Source: Ulva prolifera (lineage: Eukaryota > Chlorophyta > Ulvophyceae > Ulvales > Ulvaceae). From it: a stretch of 64,000 nt of DNA. The position numbers and the translations under genes were made by a program. Within the stretch, counting starts at the first letter, position 1. Each line of letters opens with the position of its first letter. Below the pieces are notes generated by a model that saw only the letters and a program-made list of their open reading frames with translations, made no database searches and was not told where the DNA came from. This document shows, piece after piece, positions 44,102 to 56,700 of this stretch. Location of the stretch: contig CM041202.1 in the NCBI GenBank assembly GCA_023078555.1, forward strand, positions 1,546,022-1,610,021. Direction: 5' to 3'.

Positions 44102-47100
44102 ATGAGCTCTGGACAGACTCTCGACTCGGCCACCTCCGGGCTGGGCAGGTCAATAACAGCGCAACCCGTCCAAAGGCAGCTCACCCCAGTCAAGATTGCA
44201 CGACAGAGAATCGCCAAAGAACTCCGCACAGACGAACACAAAGACCGCCATATCGCGGACGAAAGGAAGGTTGACGCTCTTTGTTCGTGCTCACGCGCAA
44301 GTTGAGAGGATGAGCCTGGTGTATCTGGCAGGCCACTGCGGGCTGTTTGCAGAATGCCAACAAAGCCAAAGACACATACTACCAAACACGCCACTGGGCT
44401 CAGCAGCACAAGCTCTGCTTGCCGCAAGCCCCACTGCCGCAGCCGGTACTGGACGTGATTGAGGAGTGGTTCTTCCTGGTAGACGACGATGGCAGTGGTT
44501 CCCTCGATGCAGAAGAGCTCGAGGCAGCGTTCACAGTACGGCAGCATTCACCTATAGGTACTTGGGCGCTTGATCTAGAGAGTCAGGCTTCTACCGCAGC
44601 CCTGGTGCAGGATTTCTCTTTGCTATGATGTCCACAACTTAATTGCAGGCATGTGATGTGCCCTGCGACAAGGCGTCCATCCAAGCCATGGTCACAGCCA
44701 TCACTCATGATGGTCGCCATGGAGCAGAGATATTCTGGGAGGACTTCAAGGCCTTCATGACGGGCGAGTTCACGGCCGGCAAGAACATGCTGAAGGGCGA
44801 GTATGTGCTGCCGGGAGGGCAACACCTGCCTTTCGGCCTCATCATCAAGCGCCTCAAGCGCCATATGCTCCTCAGCCAGATCATGGCTGGAGGCGAAGAC
44901 CGAGACACTGTTGCCCGCCAGTACAAGCTGGCCATGCTGGACCTCCGTGCAGAGGTGCTGGGTCCATACCCATCACGACCACATCCTACCCCCCCCTTCA
45001 CCACGGATCTTGACAGTTGCAATCACGAGCGCAGCCATGTAGCATGGACACTAGTATGAAGCATGTCGCAAGCTCCAGAGGCATGCCACATAGCTGAAGC
45101 ATGCAACACAATGGATCAGAGAGAGTTGGCACGGGCTTTGCAAATGGCATTAGCACACTCTGAACGAACTGTTGCGCCATCGTCCCACCACGCTTTGGGT
45201 GAGGCAAGCAGGCCTGCTATGAGCCCCGGGAAGCGCTATGAACTGGCCGCCAGTTCCCCGCTGCTCAGGTGGTGCCTGCGCATGCAGAACGTGCTCACGA
45301 TGGTGTTCGCTCGCTCCCTTCATTTGTTGGTGCTGTCACCTCACAATTACAACCAGAATTTATCGCGTACTCTATGTGAAACAAAACAGCAGATCCACCG
45401 ATGCCTCACAATGCGCCAGCCCCTCACACATTCCTACTCCAGGCTGGCTCCTGCCCCCACCCCGGGGTGAATGCGTGCACGCTGACAGGCGGTCCTGGCT
45501 ATGCTCCAAGCACATCCCACGACCCAACGAAGCGCTGCAGGCGGATGCACGGGACACGGCGCCCCCGGGCTCGAAGCGCGCCCGCCTGCGCGACAAGAAG
45601 CGCCGGCAGATGTCGCTGGGCGCCGTCGTGGCGATGGAGCAGCACAAGTACACCGACGAGGGTGTCGACACGTTTGACTGCGCGATGGAGGAGTTCATGG
45701 AGCAGACCAACCTCGACGTGCGCCGCCCCCCGCCAACCCACCCCCCCGCGAACCCACCCCCCCGCGCTGTGCCGTTCGCTACGTTTTCAGACCTGCCGCC
45801 TGCATCTGGCCCGGCTGGTAGTTTGATTTGGTGTTGATCTGGTGCTTCCCTACGGTTTCAGACCTGCTGCCTGCATCTGCCCCGGCTGGTAGTTTGCTTT
45901 GGTGCTCTGCCATGCACCTGCCCAGGTCCTTGTGGACTGCCACTTGTATCTGCCCCACTGCCATCCTGTCGCTGCATGCGGGGGCACCTGCCGTGTCGTG
46001 ATTGTGTGGTCGCACGGGCTTGGCCGCAGTGGCATGGGCGCCGCTGGAGTGCGGGTTTGCTCGAGGCGTCTTGCAGGGTGTCAGCTGTCACTGGAGTACG
46101 CTGTACATGCACCTCACCCTCGCCCGGTGACACGATTGGCCCTCCGGATTTTGCGCATAGTAGGTCAACGCGAGGCATGCATGTGCGGTGCAGCAGCGGT
46201 ACGTGCACGGCGTGCTGCTGTGGAGTAGCTGCACTGGGTACCTGCACTGTGGCAGAACTCGCAGGAGTTATTATCATATGAACCTGCACTGTGACAGAAC
46301 TCGCAGGAGTTATCATTATGTTACATTAGTCGCAGGAGTTCTGTCACAATGCAGGTACTCAGTGCAGCTGTGGCTCCTGTGAGCTCTGTGACCTTCTGGC
46401 CGCCTGTGCTGACAGCCCGGAAGATTTGTGCCCAGGCGTTCTGGTTCATGTAAGCCCGCCCAGCCTTGATCCCTGCTGAGCACCGCCATGTCCACTTTTG
46501 TTGGAGCTAGCTGCTCCACCGGCGAGGTCGTAGGAGTGAACGTCCATGCAACCGATGTCAGACTTGCCGTTCAATCTCAGGCGACCACTCGATCTGTGCA
46601 CCTGCTGACGCGACAACGCGATGACTCAGCGGGGCATTGCCTGCGCAGGACGTCCTCGAGAAGGACCGCCGGCGCACGATGCTGATGAGCATGCGCAGCC
46701 GCACCATCACCGCGTCGCGCCGCGCCTCCTGCGGCCTCGCCGGCAGCACCAGCTTCGGCTCCGGGCCGTCGCGCCGCGGCTCGCTCGCCGGCGTGAGCCC
46801 CCGCAGCGGCGCGGCCGGTGAGGCCGCGGCGGACGCGGCAGCCGCGCCGTTCCCGGAGTTTGAGGCCGACGTGGAGCTGCAGATGCCGCCGCTGGCGGTG
46901 TCGCCGTCAGGGGAGATTTGCGTGCAGGAGCGCTCCGAGTCCCCCCACCATCACATGCATGCGCCACCCCCTGACATCACGCTCGGCCCTCCATCTTCAT
47001 GCCCTGCCCCCCCTCACTGCCTCCCATCGCGGCGGTGCATTCCAGGCCAGTCCGTGAATACACGATCGCGCTACTTTGCCGATGGGCTAGCGCGGGTTCG

Positions 47101-49966
47101 CGTTCACACCTGACGTGCAGTTCAATGCAAGCAGTGGCTCTTCTCTTTTGTGTCCCACCCCTCCCCCCTTCCCCCCCCCCTCCCGTCCATGATTCGACAG
47201 CAGTGCAACGTGTGGATGCGTGCTGTTGTGTCGATGACGTACATATGACACCTGTATGTGTCACTGCAGGCGTGCAGCCCGAAGCAGGTGATGCTGGACG
47301 TGGCCAACGCGGAGGGCCGCGGCACCCGCACCAACGCTGACACAGATCAGCCATGGCGGCACCTCCTGTCGCCCTGTGGCCCCGCCGCCCCCCCAGAGCC
47401 TGCCGCCGTGCGGCCCCCTGCAGCTCCCAGCACCCGCACTGGCGGAGGACCGGACGCAGGGGCGGGCGGAGGCGGAGGGGTGTCTGTGGAGAGACCGGGG
47501 CGGGCCCCCCGCAGGGCCGCGCATGAGCACGCGGTGAAGGTGCCACGGCGGCGGGAGCTGACGCCGCCGCGGCGGAGCGCGTCGGCGCAGCCGGTGCCGG
47601 AGCCGCTGCTTGACGTGGCCGTGGTGCACTCGGGTTTCGCCGCGACCATGCGGGCTGCCAATGGAGACGTTGGTGCGGGCGCGGCACGCGCAGCGCGCGC
47701 AGCACAGGCGGTGCGCACCTCCGCCACCTTCAGCACATGGGCGCTCGGCCTGCATGCTCAGGTCACGCCCGCACCGCAGCACAGCGCACGTCTTCTGCTT
47801 CTGTGTTTTTAATGTATTCGTTTAACGATGAGAATCACCGTATTTTGACTTACACTTCAAGCCATTACCAGATGACAGTGTACATCCAGTTCACGCCAGC
47901 GCAACAGGAAAGCGGCCGTCGGGTGCACGCCACCACCACAGCACAGCACAGCGCACGTCAGGTGCACGCCACCACCACAGCACAGCGCACGTCTTCTGCT
48001 TCTGTGTTTTTAATGTATTCGTTTAACGATGAGAATCACCGTATTTTGACTTACACTTCAAGCCATTGCCAGATGACAGTGTACATCCAGTTCACGCCAG
48101 CGCAACAGGAAAGCGGCCGTCGGGTGCACGCCACCACCACAGCACAGCACAGCGCACGTCAGGTGCACGCCACCACCACAGCACAGCGCACGTCTTCTGC
48201 TTCTGTGTTTTTAATGTATTCGTTTAACGATGAGAATCACCGTATTTTGACTTACACTTCAAGCCATTGCCAGATGACAGTGTACATCCAGTTCACGCCA
48301 GCGCAACAGGAAAGCGGCCGTCGGGTGCACGCCACCACCACAGCACAGCACAGCGCACGTCAGGTGCACGCCACCACCACAGCACAGCGCACGTCTTCTG
48401 CTTCTGTGTTTTTAATGTATTCGTTTAACGATGAGAATCACCGTATTTTGACTTACACTTCAAGCCATTGCCAGATGACAGTGTACATCCAGTTCACGCC
48501 AGCGCAACAGGAAAGCGGCCGTCGGGTGCACGCCACCACCACAGCACAGCACAGCGCACGTCAGGTGCACGCCACCACCACAGCACAGCGCACGTCAGGT
48601 GCACGCCACCACCACAGCACAGCGCACTTCAGGTGCACGCCACCACCACAGCACAGCACAGCACAGCGCACATGATGCTGACTACGCGCTGCTGCCCCTA
48701 GCGCCGCCTGGCGTACAGGGCTGTCCACCGGGGAAGAGGGTCGCCCTCCCGCCGCTGGACGTCCCGGCCGTGACGTGGTCGTGCGGCGCCGCGCCGGCTG
48801 CGGCCCTGCGCACTGTGCACACGCTGGCGCCTCTGCCGGGCGCGGGGGCCGGTGTCGCCTCGGCGGCGATCTCCAGCGTGACCCTGCAGAAGCTACTGAC
48901 CTCGCCGACGATGAAACCTGCCGGTGCGGCCACGCGTCGGCTGCCCGCCACACCCTCCCCCCATGGCAGCCTGAGGTGTTACACTACATACGGCACCAAA
49001 TTGTGTAGATATCTCAGGCAGGTTCTAGGCTCCTGCTCCCACCCTGGATCTGCACATCGCCCCTAGATGAGGGTGGGTCATCCCACCCACCCTAATCCCA
49101 CTCTAGGGGTTTCTACAGTGGGTTTCTAGTTTCCCACTCTAGAAACCCCTGAGCCCTATGACAGGCTCCTGCATGCGCATGGCCGTGTGCGTGAGGTGCC
49201 CGTGCTTACAGCAGCGCCTGGACAGCGGGCGCAGCGAGACGGTGCAGTCTTTGCATATTTCCAAGCCGCAGTGCCACGTGCACTGCCTTCACCGCCGGCT
49301 GCCCACCCTCCAGTGCCACGTGGCACAAGCTGGCCGTGGTGCCGTGGTGATGCGTGCGGGCATGCATAGAGCGCTCTCGCTTGGTGTCCCTTCCGGATCG
49401 AACCAATGGCTGTCGGATCGATCCATGACGTATGTTTGCATGTATGTACACATGATTGCATAGCCATGACCATGATGCAATTGACAAGTCTCGACTGTGC
49501 TGCAGGTGATGGCTCGCCCGACCCTGTTTCCCCCTGTTCCATCATGAAGCCCGCCCCCCGCGGCCGCAACCCGTCAGTTCTGTTCCAGGACGCCCTCTCT
49601 GACGACGAAGACGGCGACGGTTTTCCATGCATTCACACCGCGAACACTCCCGCCGCGGGGCCGCCGGCTGCGGCGAGCTGGGCCGCCGCGGACGGCGCCG
49701 GCGCGGCGTGGAGCGACGCGATGCGCGTCCGCCTCAAGGGCATCGACCCGGCGCCGATCGAGGAGAACCTGCCAAAGGCGACGGCGCGGCAGATGCACAT
49801 GCATGCGCTGGAGGGCGTGAGGCAGTCGGTGTTTGTCGCTTCTATGGCGGGGGTCAAGCGCGAGGCAGGGGGTCACCTGCAGGTGGAGGCTGAGGTCGAG
49901 AACCCGTGGGACGCAATTCCTTTGGACTTGACGCTGCCGGCGCTGGCGCAGGCGCACGCCTGCTGA
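44102..49966 (+). CDS. Large EF-hand protein of unknown family
   Basis: Exons read by inspection: 44,102-44,269, 44,353-44,535, 44,649-44,954, 45,541-45,717, 46,649-46,921, 47,270-47,761, about 48,719-48,980, possibly 49,208-49,340, and 49,506-49,966. The first six all join in phase 0; the last junctions are unresolved. The start MSSGQTLDSATSG is followed by a helical segment, then an EF-hand WFFLVDDDGSGSLDAEELEA whose loop has all expected calcium ligands (D1, D3, S5, S7, E12). A second, degenerate EF-hand-like helix pair follows (FWEDFKAFMTGEF), then the conserved-looking LPFGLIIKRLKRHMLLSQIM. Later exons encode basic coiled-coil (KRARLRDKKRRQMS; DVLEKDRRRTMLMSM) and long Ser/Pro/Ala-rich disordered regions. 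The C-terminus is acidic then helical (DALSDDEDGDG; GIDPAPIEENLPKATARQMH). It could be a calcium-regulated cytoskeletal or ciliary protein, but that is a guess. It might also be two genes, split near 45,000. Confidence 0.6.
45780..45921. repeat. 71-bp tandem duplication
   Basis: tacgttttcagacctgccgc and about 50 further bases repeat immediately as tacggtttcagacctgctgc, with few changes. It lies in the intron after the exon ending at 45,717. Each unit carries a TTTCAG that could act as a cryptic acceptor. Confidence 0.75.
46245..46362. repeat. Direct and inverted repeat cluster
   Basis: cctgcactgtggcagaactc gcaggagttat appears twice in tandem (about 40 bp apart, near 46,243 and 46,283). It is followed by its partial reverse complement, gagttctgtcacaatgcagg (about 46,337-46,358). 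The second and third arms could form a stem of about 20 bp. It lies in an intron of the EF-hand gene. Confidence 0.7.
47784..48600. repeat. Minisatellite: four 201-bp units in an intron
   Basis: The block starting cgtcttctgcttctgtgttt recurs at about 47,790, 47,991, 48,192 and 48,393, an exact period of 201 bp with almost no differences. Smaller units of about 33 bp (caggtgcacgccaccaccac then agcacagc) sit inside each unit and continue to about 48,670. Because 201 is divisible by 3, one frame stays open for 312 codons, but the array lies between two splice-site-bounded exons of the EF-hand gene and is best read as intron. Confidence 0.9.
49060..49152. repeat. Nested inverted repeats
   Basis: ctctaggggtttctacagtg (from 49,101) pairs with cactctagaaacccctgag (to 49,152) around a short loop, about 19 of 22 positions. 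Just before it, ccctagatgagggtgggt and its complement cccaccc...ctaggg form a second stem. Overlapping palindromes like these could be a small hairpin element. They lie in an intron of the EF-hand gene. Confidence 0.75.
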
Positions 49967-51059
49967 GTGATGTGGTGGGTCCTCTTGACTGCTGCTGGAG
50001 CTGTTTGGTTGGAACGGGGAAGAACACCAGCTGGAATGGATGCTATGGGAGTGCTGTCTATGGCTGAAGCCCGGGGAGATTTCCGTCGGCTGTTTGTGTC
50101 CTCGAGCACCTGCAGGCATCTTGGTGGCTCAATGGCAGTTCAATGCCACACACACATCGACCTGGAGATTCACAGGGCAACGGGCCACATGATGCGACTC
50201 GCATCTCACTGTGGGAAATGGGTCTGTTCAGAGACAGGTGCCACAGCGGGAGGCCTCTGCCCAGGGGAGGACACCGCCTGCTGCAGACTGTTCTTGGAGC
50301 TGTGAACTTGTAACATTCTAGACTGTGGGGAGCATCTCTTTTCGCTTCTGGCTGTCAAACGTAGCGCCGCTCGGTCACTTTCATGAACCAAACAGGAAGA
50401 CGACTCCACCTGCGGCCACTGCGATGAGGGCACTGTAGTCATCATGGATCGGAGGGTCTTGCAGCCAACTTTGCCTAGTCATGCCTGTGTGATCACATGA
50501 AAGTGCGTGGCGTGTGCTCCTCTATCATTGCTGAGGTGGATTGCAACCCTGGGTCTGCGTTTTTGCGAGCTGTGCTTTGGGGAGTTCAGGATCCTGACCT
50601 CGAGGGCCGAGTTCAGTGAAGCAGGGCGCAGAGGCAGTGTACACTTAACACCACAAAGATACAGCAGACAAGGATCAGACACCTCGAATGACATGTTCAG
50701 GTCTTTTATGCGCGAGGATTGCCTGGCCACCTCTGGGCAGCCCCCACATCCTCATACCGTGTGGACACTCCACTAGCCACACTGTAGACATGGGCTTGAC
50801 CGCACATTTTCGTCATGGCACGACCACGGCATGACCTACAGTGGCACTGTACGAGGTCACAGCCATGCAGTGTGGCGCTGCAACTGTACTGCGTTCTGTC
50901 CCGCGATGGCGCAGCTTACAAGCCAACATATTGGTGTGTGCACGAGTCGAGAGGTCCTGCTGTCAAGAGTCGACAGCATGGACGCTTTCGCAAGGATAAG
51001 ATGCCGCTGTTAGAAGCAGCTGATACTGTTTTCGTTGCGTGATCCATTCCACTGTCGTC
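49967..51059. other. Spacer between EF-hand and TFIIB-family genes
   Basis: 1.1 kb with no supported gene; it should hold the EF-hand 3' UTR and the promoter of the next gene. Short frames near 50,480-50,780 lack conserved features. Confidence 0.45.
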
Positions 51060-52768
51060 ATGTCGCAACAACACGTCGCAGTTTGTTCATGCGGCTCCAG
51101 TGAATGCTGTGAGTACGAATCTCAGCTAGTGTGCACAGAATGTGGAAGGACTGTTAGTGAAGTTCATCTGCAACATTTTACTGGTGATGCCGGCGGGAGT
51201 ATGGAAGAAGGGTGGAGCTTTGTCCCGTCGTCCGGGGATGGAAGCCAGCTCTGCGCCCCCGTGTCGCACAGGGGCCCCACCAGGCTGCCAGGATTGAAAG
51301 CTAAAGTTTCATACTTCTCGAATCTTCTTACCTTGCCGCAGTATGTCCTTGATGAAGCCACGGCAAGCCTTGACGCTCTGTGCTCCCGAACGTTTCATAA
51401 CGATTGCGACGGCGCGCGTTCCGCAGTTGCGCTCTTTGTCGCTTGCCGAGTACAAAGATATCCCATGACCCTTCGGAATCTTTGCCAATGGATGCGGGTG
51501 GGCGTGCCGGAAGCGTCAAGATGCTTGCAAAGATATAACAGACTGAAGAGTGTCCCATGCCCTCCCATCCAGGTGCGGATCCACCTCCACTGCCAAAGTT
51601 TAGCCCTCGAAATTCGGGCACCTGTATGTCGCTTGGAACTCGTGCTCTCTCCTGCATCAGTCAGCTGCTATCCGTGCCACTCAACAACATGAGGCGTCCA
51701 CATCTACATGCTAGTTGTGTCCTACGTGCTCACGCTGCGCCACCGTTGCCCCAGCCGGAGCATACCTGACCCCACTCGATGGCGGTGCTCTGTTTGCAGG
51801 CGGACGAGCTCCTCGTGCGATGCGTGCATCAGTATGCAGCAGCAAATAACCTGTCCAGTAGCGTGACCGCTGCAGTCCTCAAGCTCGCAACTCGCCTGCT
51901 GTCCTTCAGCAGCCGCCACATCGCTGAATCATCTTCACTGTGGCATGCCTCCGCCTGCATACTCCTCGCTCTCGCCCTCACCACGCACACGAAGCCCTCA
52001 GCCAGGGTCGTCTCCTCGCTCAACCTGGGCATTAACCAGAAGAATATCCTCCAGCGGCACCTGCCCGCCCTCATCTCCGCCCTCCGCGCTCACGCCGAAC
52101 ACAGCCCTGGCGTGAGCACCCCCTCCACACCTCCGCCCCTCGCCTCTTGTTCAGCAGCTCAAGCCGAGCGCGCAGCACCTCCCGCAGCAGCTCAACAGCC
52201 GCATACGACCACCGACAGCTGCCTTGCCTCCGAATCCGTTGAGCAGCCTCGCCACTCGCCCCCCACCGACCGTGCCCCACCGTCAATTGATTGCCGGCAG
52301 ATCGACCCGCCGCTGCAGGACCACACGCCCGGCGCGGCGGGAGGCCGTCCCTCAGCCACCCACCCCGCAGCCACCGACTCCGCCGCAGAGCTCGCCCTGC
52401 ACCCCAGTGTGCAGTTGCAGCACTCCACTGAGCCCCCGGCACACACCACGGCCACCTCAGGGGACGGTGGCGCCGCCACCTGTGTGATCGAGGGGGGGCC
52501 TTGTTCGGCAGCGGCCTCTCGAGGTGGCCTCAAGCGGCATGCGGGCGAGAACGCATGCCAGGTTGTTGGGGATGCTACACGGGCAAAGGTGCCGCGGAGA
52601 CCAGGGGCCGCGGGTGTGATTCGGGGAGTACTGGGGGACGTGTCGCGGGGGGGTGCGGAGGGGGAGGTGTCTGGGGGGGCGCAGGGGTGTGGCGACTTGG
52701 GCAAGCTGTCGCTGAGCGTGGTGCAGGGGGTCCTGGATGTGGATGAGTGCCTTGCGCTGTGCAGCTGA
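51060..52768 (+). CDS. TFIIB-family transcription factor (BRF-like)
   Basis: Two exons, 51,060-51,572 and 51,800-52,768, with a GTGCGG donor, TTTGCAG acceptor and phase 0, give about 493 residues. The N-terminus CSCGSSECCEYESQLVCTEC then GRTVSE is a zinc ribbon of TFIIB type, but its first pair is C-x-C rather than C-x2-C. Residues about 88-165 (LPQYVLDEATASLDALCSR through CRVQRYPMTLRNLCQWM) form a first cyclin-like repeat. ADELLVRCVHQYAAANNLSS through ASACILLALALTTH and LNLGINQKNILQRHLPAL (about 172-265) forms the second. The last 200 residues are Pro/Ala/His-rich and disordered, ending in a short helix (LSLSVVQGVLDVDECLALCS). TFIIB relatives recruit RNA polymerase to promoters. A long C-tail fits BRF1/BRF2 (pol III) better than TFIIB, but no diagnostic Brf homology block is recognised. 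Confidence 0.72.
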
Positions 52769-53791
52769 GTCAGGTCCAGTTTGCAGCTCGACCCAGAACA
52801 TGCCATTCATTAACATGCCACTTATTCATTTTGTGGTTGAGCAGACTTGACCTGCCACCAGCATCACCAACATCGCAGCTCAGTTATCTCCAGTGTGGTG
52901 GTGTGAGGCAGAGTCTTGGTGGACTGTCTTGGTGCGGTGATGGACAATTATCACCTCCTTGCGGAAGCAGCTTTAATGTCCGTCTGAGCTGCCGAGGTCT
53001 TTCCTGTTGCTTGCTAGAAAACGTTGTTGGGTAGAGTCTCTCAAGATATTGTTACCAAGGCCCATGATGCAGGCTGCCAGAATGTGATGTTGTGGCTGTT
53101 TAGTACAATTGTAAGTCTAGCCAATGTCCTGGCTGCCTTGTTTGTATCACTGGGTGTTCTGCCAGTGATCCGTGGCCAGGTATATGCACCATATGCATCC
53201 TCCTGACGAAGTGTTCAGGTGCTGAACTTGGGCCTCAGCAGAAAAAAGAAAGCAGCAGTGCAGATGAGTGGTGTATTTATGCATCTGCTCGATGCCGTTC
53301 AAGCTTCCCAACATAAGCTGTGCTTTGGGCATGATTTGTTGAATCTCGTTTCTGACTGTCGTTGCTGCATCAGATCGCAGCGACGCATCTTCATCAACAC
53401 ACTGTACATCAAAGGGCTGTGAGCGCGCATACGTTGTCTTTACCACCAGTGGCGATTGTTTCATGCCTGAGTAGTTTTTTGTGATGCTGCTCATGACGTG
53501 GTCAGTGGGGTCCCTGGCACACAGATGAAAACAGGATCCTGTCGAGGAGAAACCTCATATACCCTGGTGATCCATAGGATCTTATCCTGCCTGACCATTC
53601 TGGTGGAGGCGATCAGATGTTAGTGACTGTCCTGCAGAAGGGTCAGGCCTGTGCCCAGGCCTGGGTACTGTCAGTGGTTCAGAGCCCAGTGCACGGTCCA
53701 TAATCCTCCGCCGCTACCTGTGCTTATATATCGCACGTTCATGACTCGTTCCGGGCTGCACGTTGCTCTTGATACGTAGCGCTCTGCCTCG
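52769..53791. other. Spacer between TFIIB-family and SepSecS genes
   Basis: About 1 kb without a supported gene. It should hold the TFIIB-family 3' UTR and the SepSecS promoter. A local palindrome-like stretch lies at 53,640-53,665 (gtcaggcctgtgcccaggcctg). Confidence 0.45.
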
Positions 53792-56700
53792 ATGTTGGAG
53801 CAGAAAGGTGTTGATCAGCTCTGCAAGACGTTTGTCTCGGCGTCCTACGTCTCGCAAGGAGTGCAGGAGCTACAGTCATGCACAAAAGAGATGAAGGACG
53901 TGCTGTCACGGCGCTGCATGCCAAAGGAAGGGTGGACTGACGCCATGATTGAGCGCTTGCTGTCGGTGTGACACCCCTTTCAGCCTGGACGCATGATCAC
54001 ACCAGCACCGCACGTGAGTTTACGACGCAACTATGCACAGCATCAGTTGTGTCATGTTGGTCTCAAAGCAGACCTTGAGCGCAGGACCGCGGCGCTGTTG
54101 CGGCGCTGTTACAGTAATTGTGTGATTCAATCTGTCGTCCTCAGGTCCCCTCGCAAGCACGATGCACAGCCTCGACCACCGCAAACTGCTTCGAGTTGTA
54201 ATACATCGTGTTTATCTGCTCTGATCCGTTTGAATCGCGACCGTCTTCCACGCAAGCCTGGACACCTACGCCTCACAGCACTGTCCAGTAAAGTAAATCT
54301 GGACTTACTCAGCTGCACCCACTTTGTCCTCCGAGGCACTCAGAAGAATGCCGTGCCACAATGAGTAACTATAGCCGAGATCTGGACACACATCCGTTCA
54401 GTGATCTGCAGCTGGTGTTCTGTCCATGGTACAGTCATCGTACGCGACATTCATGCCAGTACAACAATGCTGCTTGAGCTCAATTGCAGCCGGCTACGTG
54501 CCAGGCCTGGCCAAGCTGTCAACACGCCCTCGCCTGCAGGCACTCCACCAGCACCGACAGCGCTACAGTTCCATGGTGCATTTGCACCTGTCCAAGTGTA
54601 TCAACCAGTATGCAACCGACCACGTGGTGGGGCCTCAGCTGAGATTGCAGCACAGCGAGTCTCAGCTGCGCAGCTACTTCTGCGGTACAGAGAGCCGCTA
54701 CACAATCTTCTTGCGTGTCTGTTCGCTTGTCAAGCCAAATTTCATGAAGTCGGCAATGCATGTGGTCCCGGCTTTCTGGAGTCGGCAACGGCCTCTTGAG
54801 CATACCGCTAAGGAAATCAATCTTGAATCTACTTTACTGCTTTATATGGGACCATACCCCAGCCCCCACGCAAATTGTTCAAGCACCGCCCACCAACGCT
54901 GCTGCGTGGAGCGGGCGCTGCTGTGTGCGACACAGTTTCGCTCGCATAGAGACCATGCATGCAGCCAATGCATTGAGCGCAGGGTCGCCGCCAACCACTG
55001 CATATCTGCAGGCTCCCCCGCAGGCACAGGGTGTGCCGCACACCACAGCCCATGCATGCATCCAATTCATCGAACGTCGGGTCGCAGCCGGCCACCACGC
55101 AGCTGCAGGCTGCCACGCAGGCACAACACAGACCCCAGACACAGACCGGGCAGCAGTGCCTGCTGTGCAGGACCTGGCGTTCATGGACAGCAACAACTTC
55201 CGAGGGAACGCAGGGGTCGGGGAGCGGGAGGGCCGCGTCGCGTCGGCGCTGGTCGCGCGGCGGCACTGGGGCCTCGCGCATGGCATCGGCCGCTCCGGCG
55301 ACATCGCCGCAGAGCAGCCCAAGGTGCGTGCGAACCCAGATTTTGTGGCCCTCCGGTGGTATAGCGGGCATATGCATACCCTATATATGATACGCCCGCT
55401 GTACCACTGGGGTGCCACAGTGCGCGATCGCTGCTGAGGGCATGTGTGCCTGATGCCGCGGCACATGCATGCCCGAGACTGCTGCAATGTTCTGTCTGCT
55501 CTGGAGTGTGCTGTACATGGAGGTTGATGTGGGCCTGTGTGAGCGGTACTCGACTCCCACATCTTTAGCTCTCAAGTTGCAGGCTAGCACTGCAGCAGCC
55601 CAAGGTGCGCTGCCGCTAGCTGCTCACGAAATGTGTGCCTGACGCCGCGGCATATTGCGCGCCCAAGCTTGCCGAGTTGTCACGTGATGTGTTGCAATGG
55701 ACAAGCTAGGGATCCCTGGAACTTCAAACGTATCAGAGCATTGCCACATGTCTATACGGCATGCTGCTTGTGCAGTGCAGGAGCTCTTTGTCCCACCCGT
55801 GTGCGTACGAGCCTCGTTCCAATCGACTGTCCACCCATTGCCTTCTGGAGCTGTGTGCCACATCTCTTCTGGTATAAACCTCGCGAGAGAGCCGTGGCGT
55901 GCAGGCAGCAGGGTCCTCCCTGATGACCCGCGTCACACACTGCCTGCTCCGCCACGCCCTCACCCTCGCCGGCCTCCGCGACATCACCGCCGTGCAGGTG
56001 TTCCCTGTAGCCACCGGCATGACGCTCACGCTCGCCTACCTGGCATGTGCCGCGCGCCGCCCGGACGCCAAGTGTGCCCCCGCCCCGCACCCTCCTCCCC
56101 GTTACATCGCCCCCCCTGCGGTTTGGACCGAGTCAAATATCTTCAATTGTAGACCTGTGTGCCAGCGGCAGAAGACGGTGAAGATGCGTCACGTTGCGTT
56201 GCTTTGTGGACCACACCTGCATCATGCATTACAGCAAAGCGTACCCTTGGCACCACAGGCCTGTGTTATGCGCTGCTTATCGAAGCTCAATACAGTACTG
56301 TGTTGGCGTGAAAAAGTCGAGCGGCGAACGGAGTGTGCACGGGTACAAGTGCGGCACGCCGCTGCGCCGCATGCAGGTCATCTGCACGATGCGAGGTACA
56401 GCGCTGTACCCTATGCAGACCATTGTGTCGCTGCAGGTACGTCATCTGGAGCCGGATCGATCAGAAGACCTGCCTCAAGGCCATCGCGGCCGCGAACCTG
56501 CAGCCGGTGGTGATTGAGCTGCGCCGGGGGGCCCCCGCTGACGCGGGGCAGGCAGGCGGCGATGAGCTCAGCACCGACGTCGCCGCGGTGGAGGAGGCGG
56601 TGCGGCGGCTTGGGGCGGCGGCGGTGGCGTGCGTGGCCACGACGACGAGCTGCTTCGCCCCTCGGGCCCCCGACGACGTGCGGACCCCTGAAATCCCCCC

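Noticed and set aside
47737..48675. 312-codon repetitive open frame
   Set aside because: It exists because the 201-bp repeat is divisible by 3; it lies between splice-bounded exons and has no protein-like composition.
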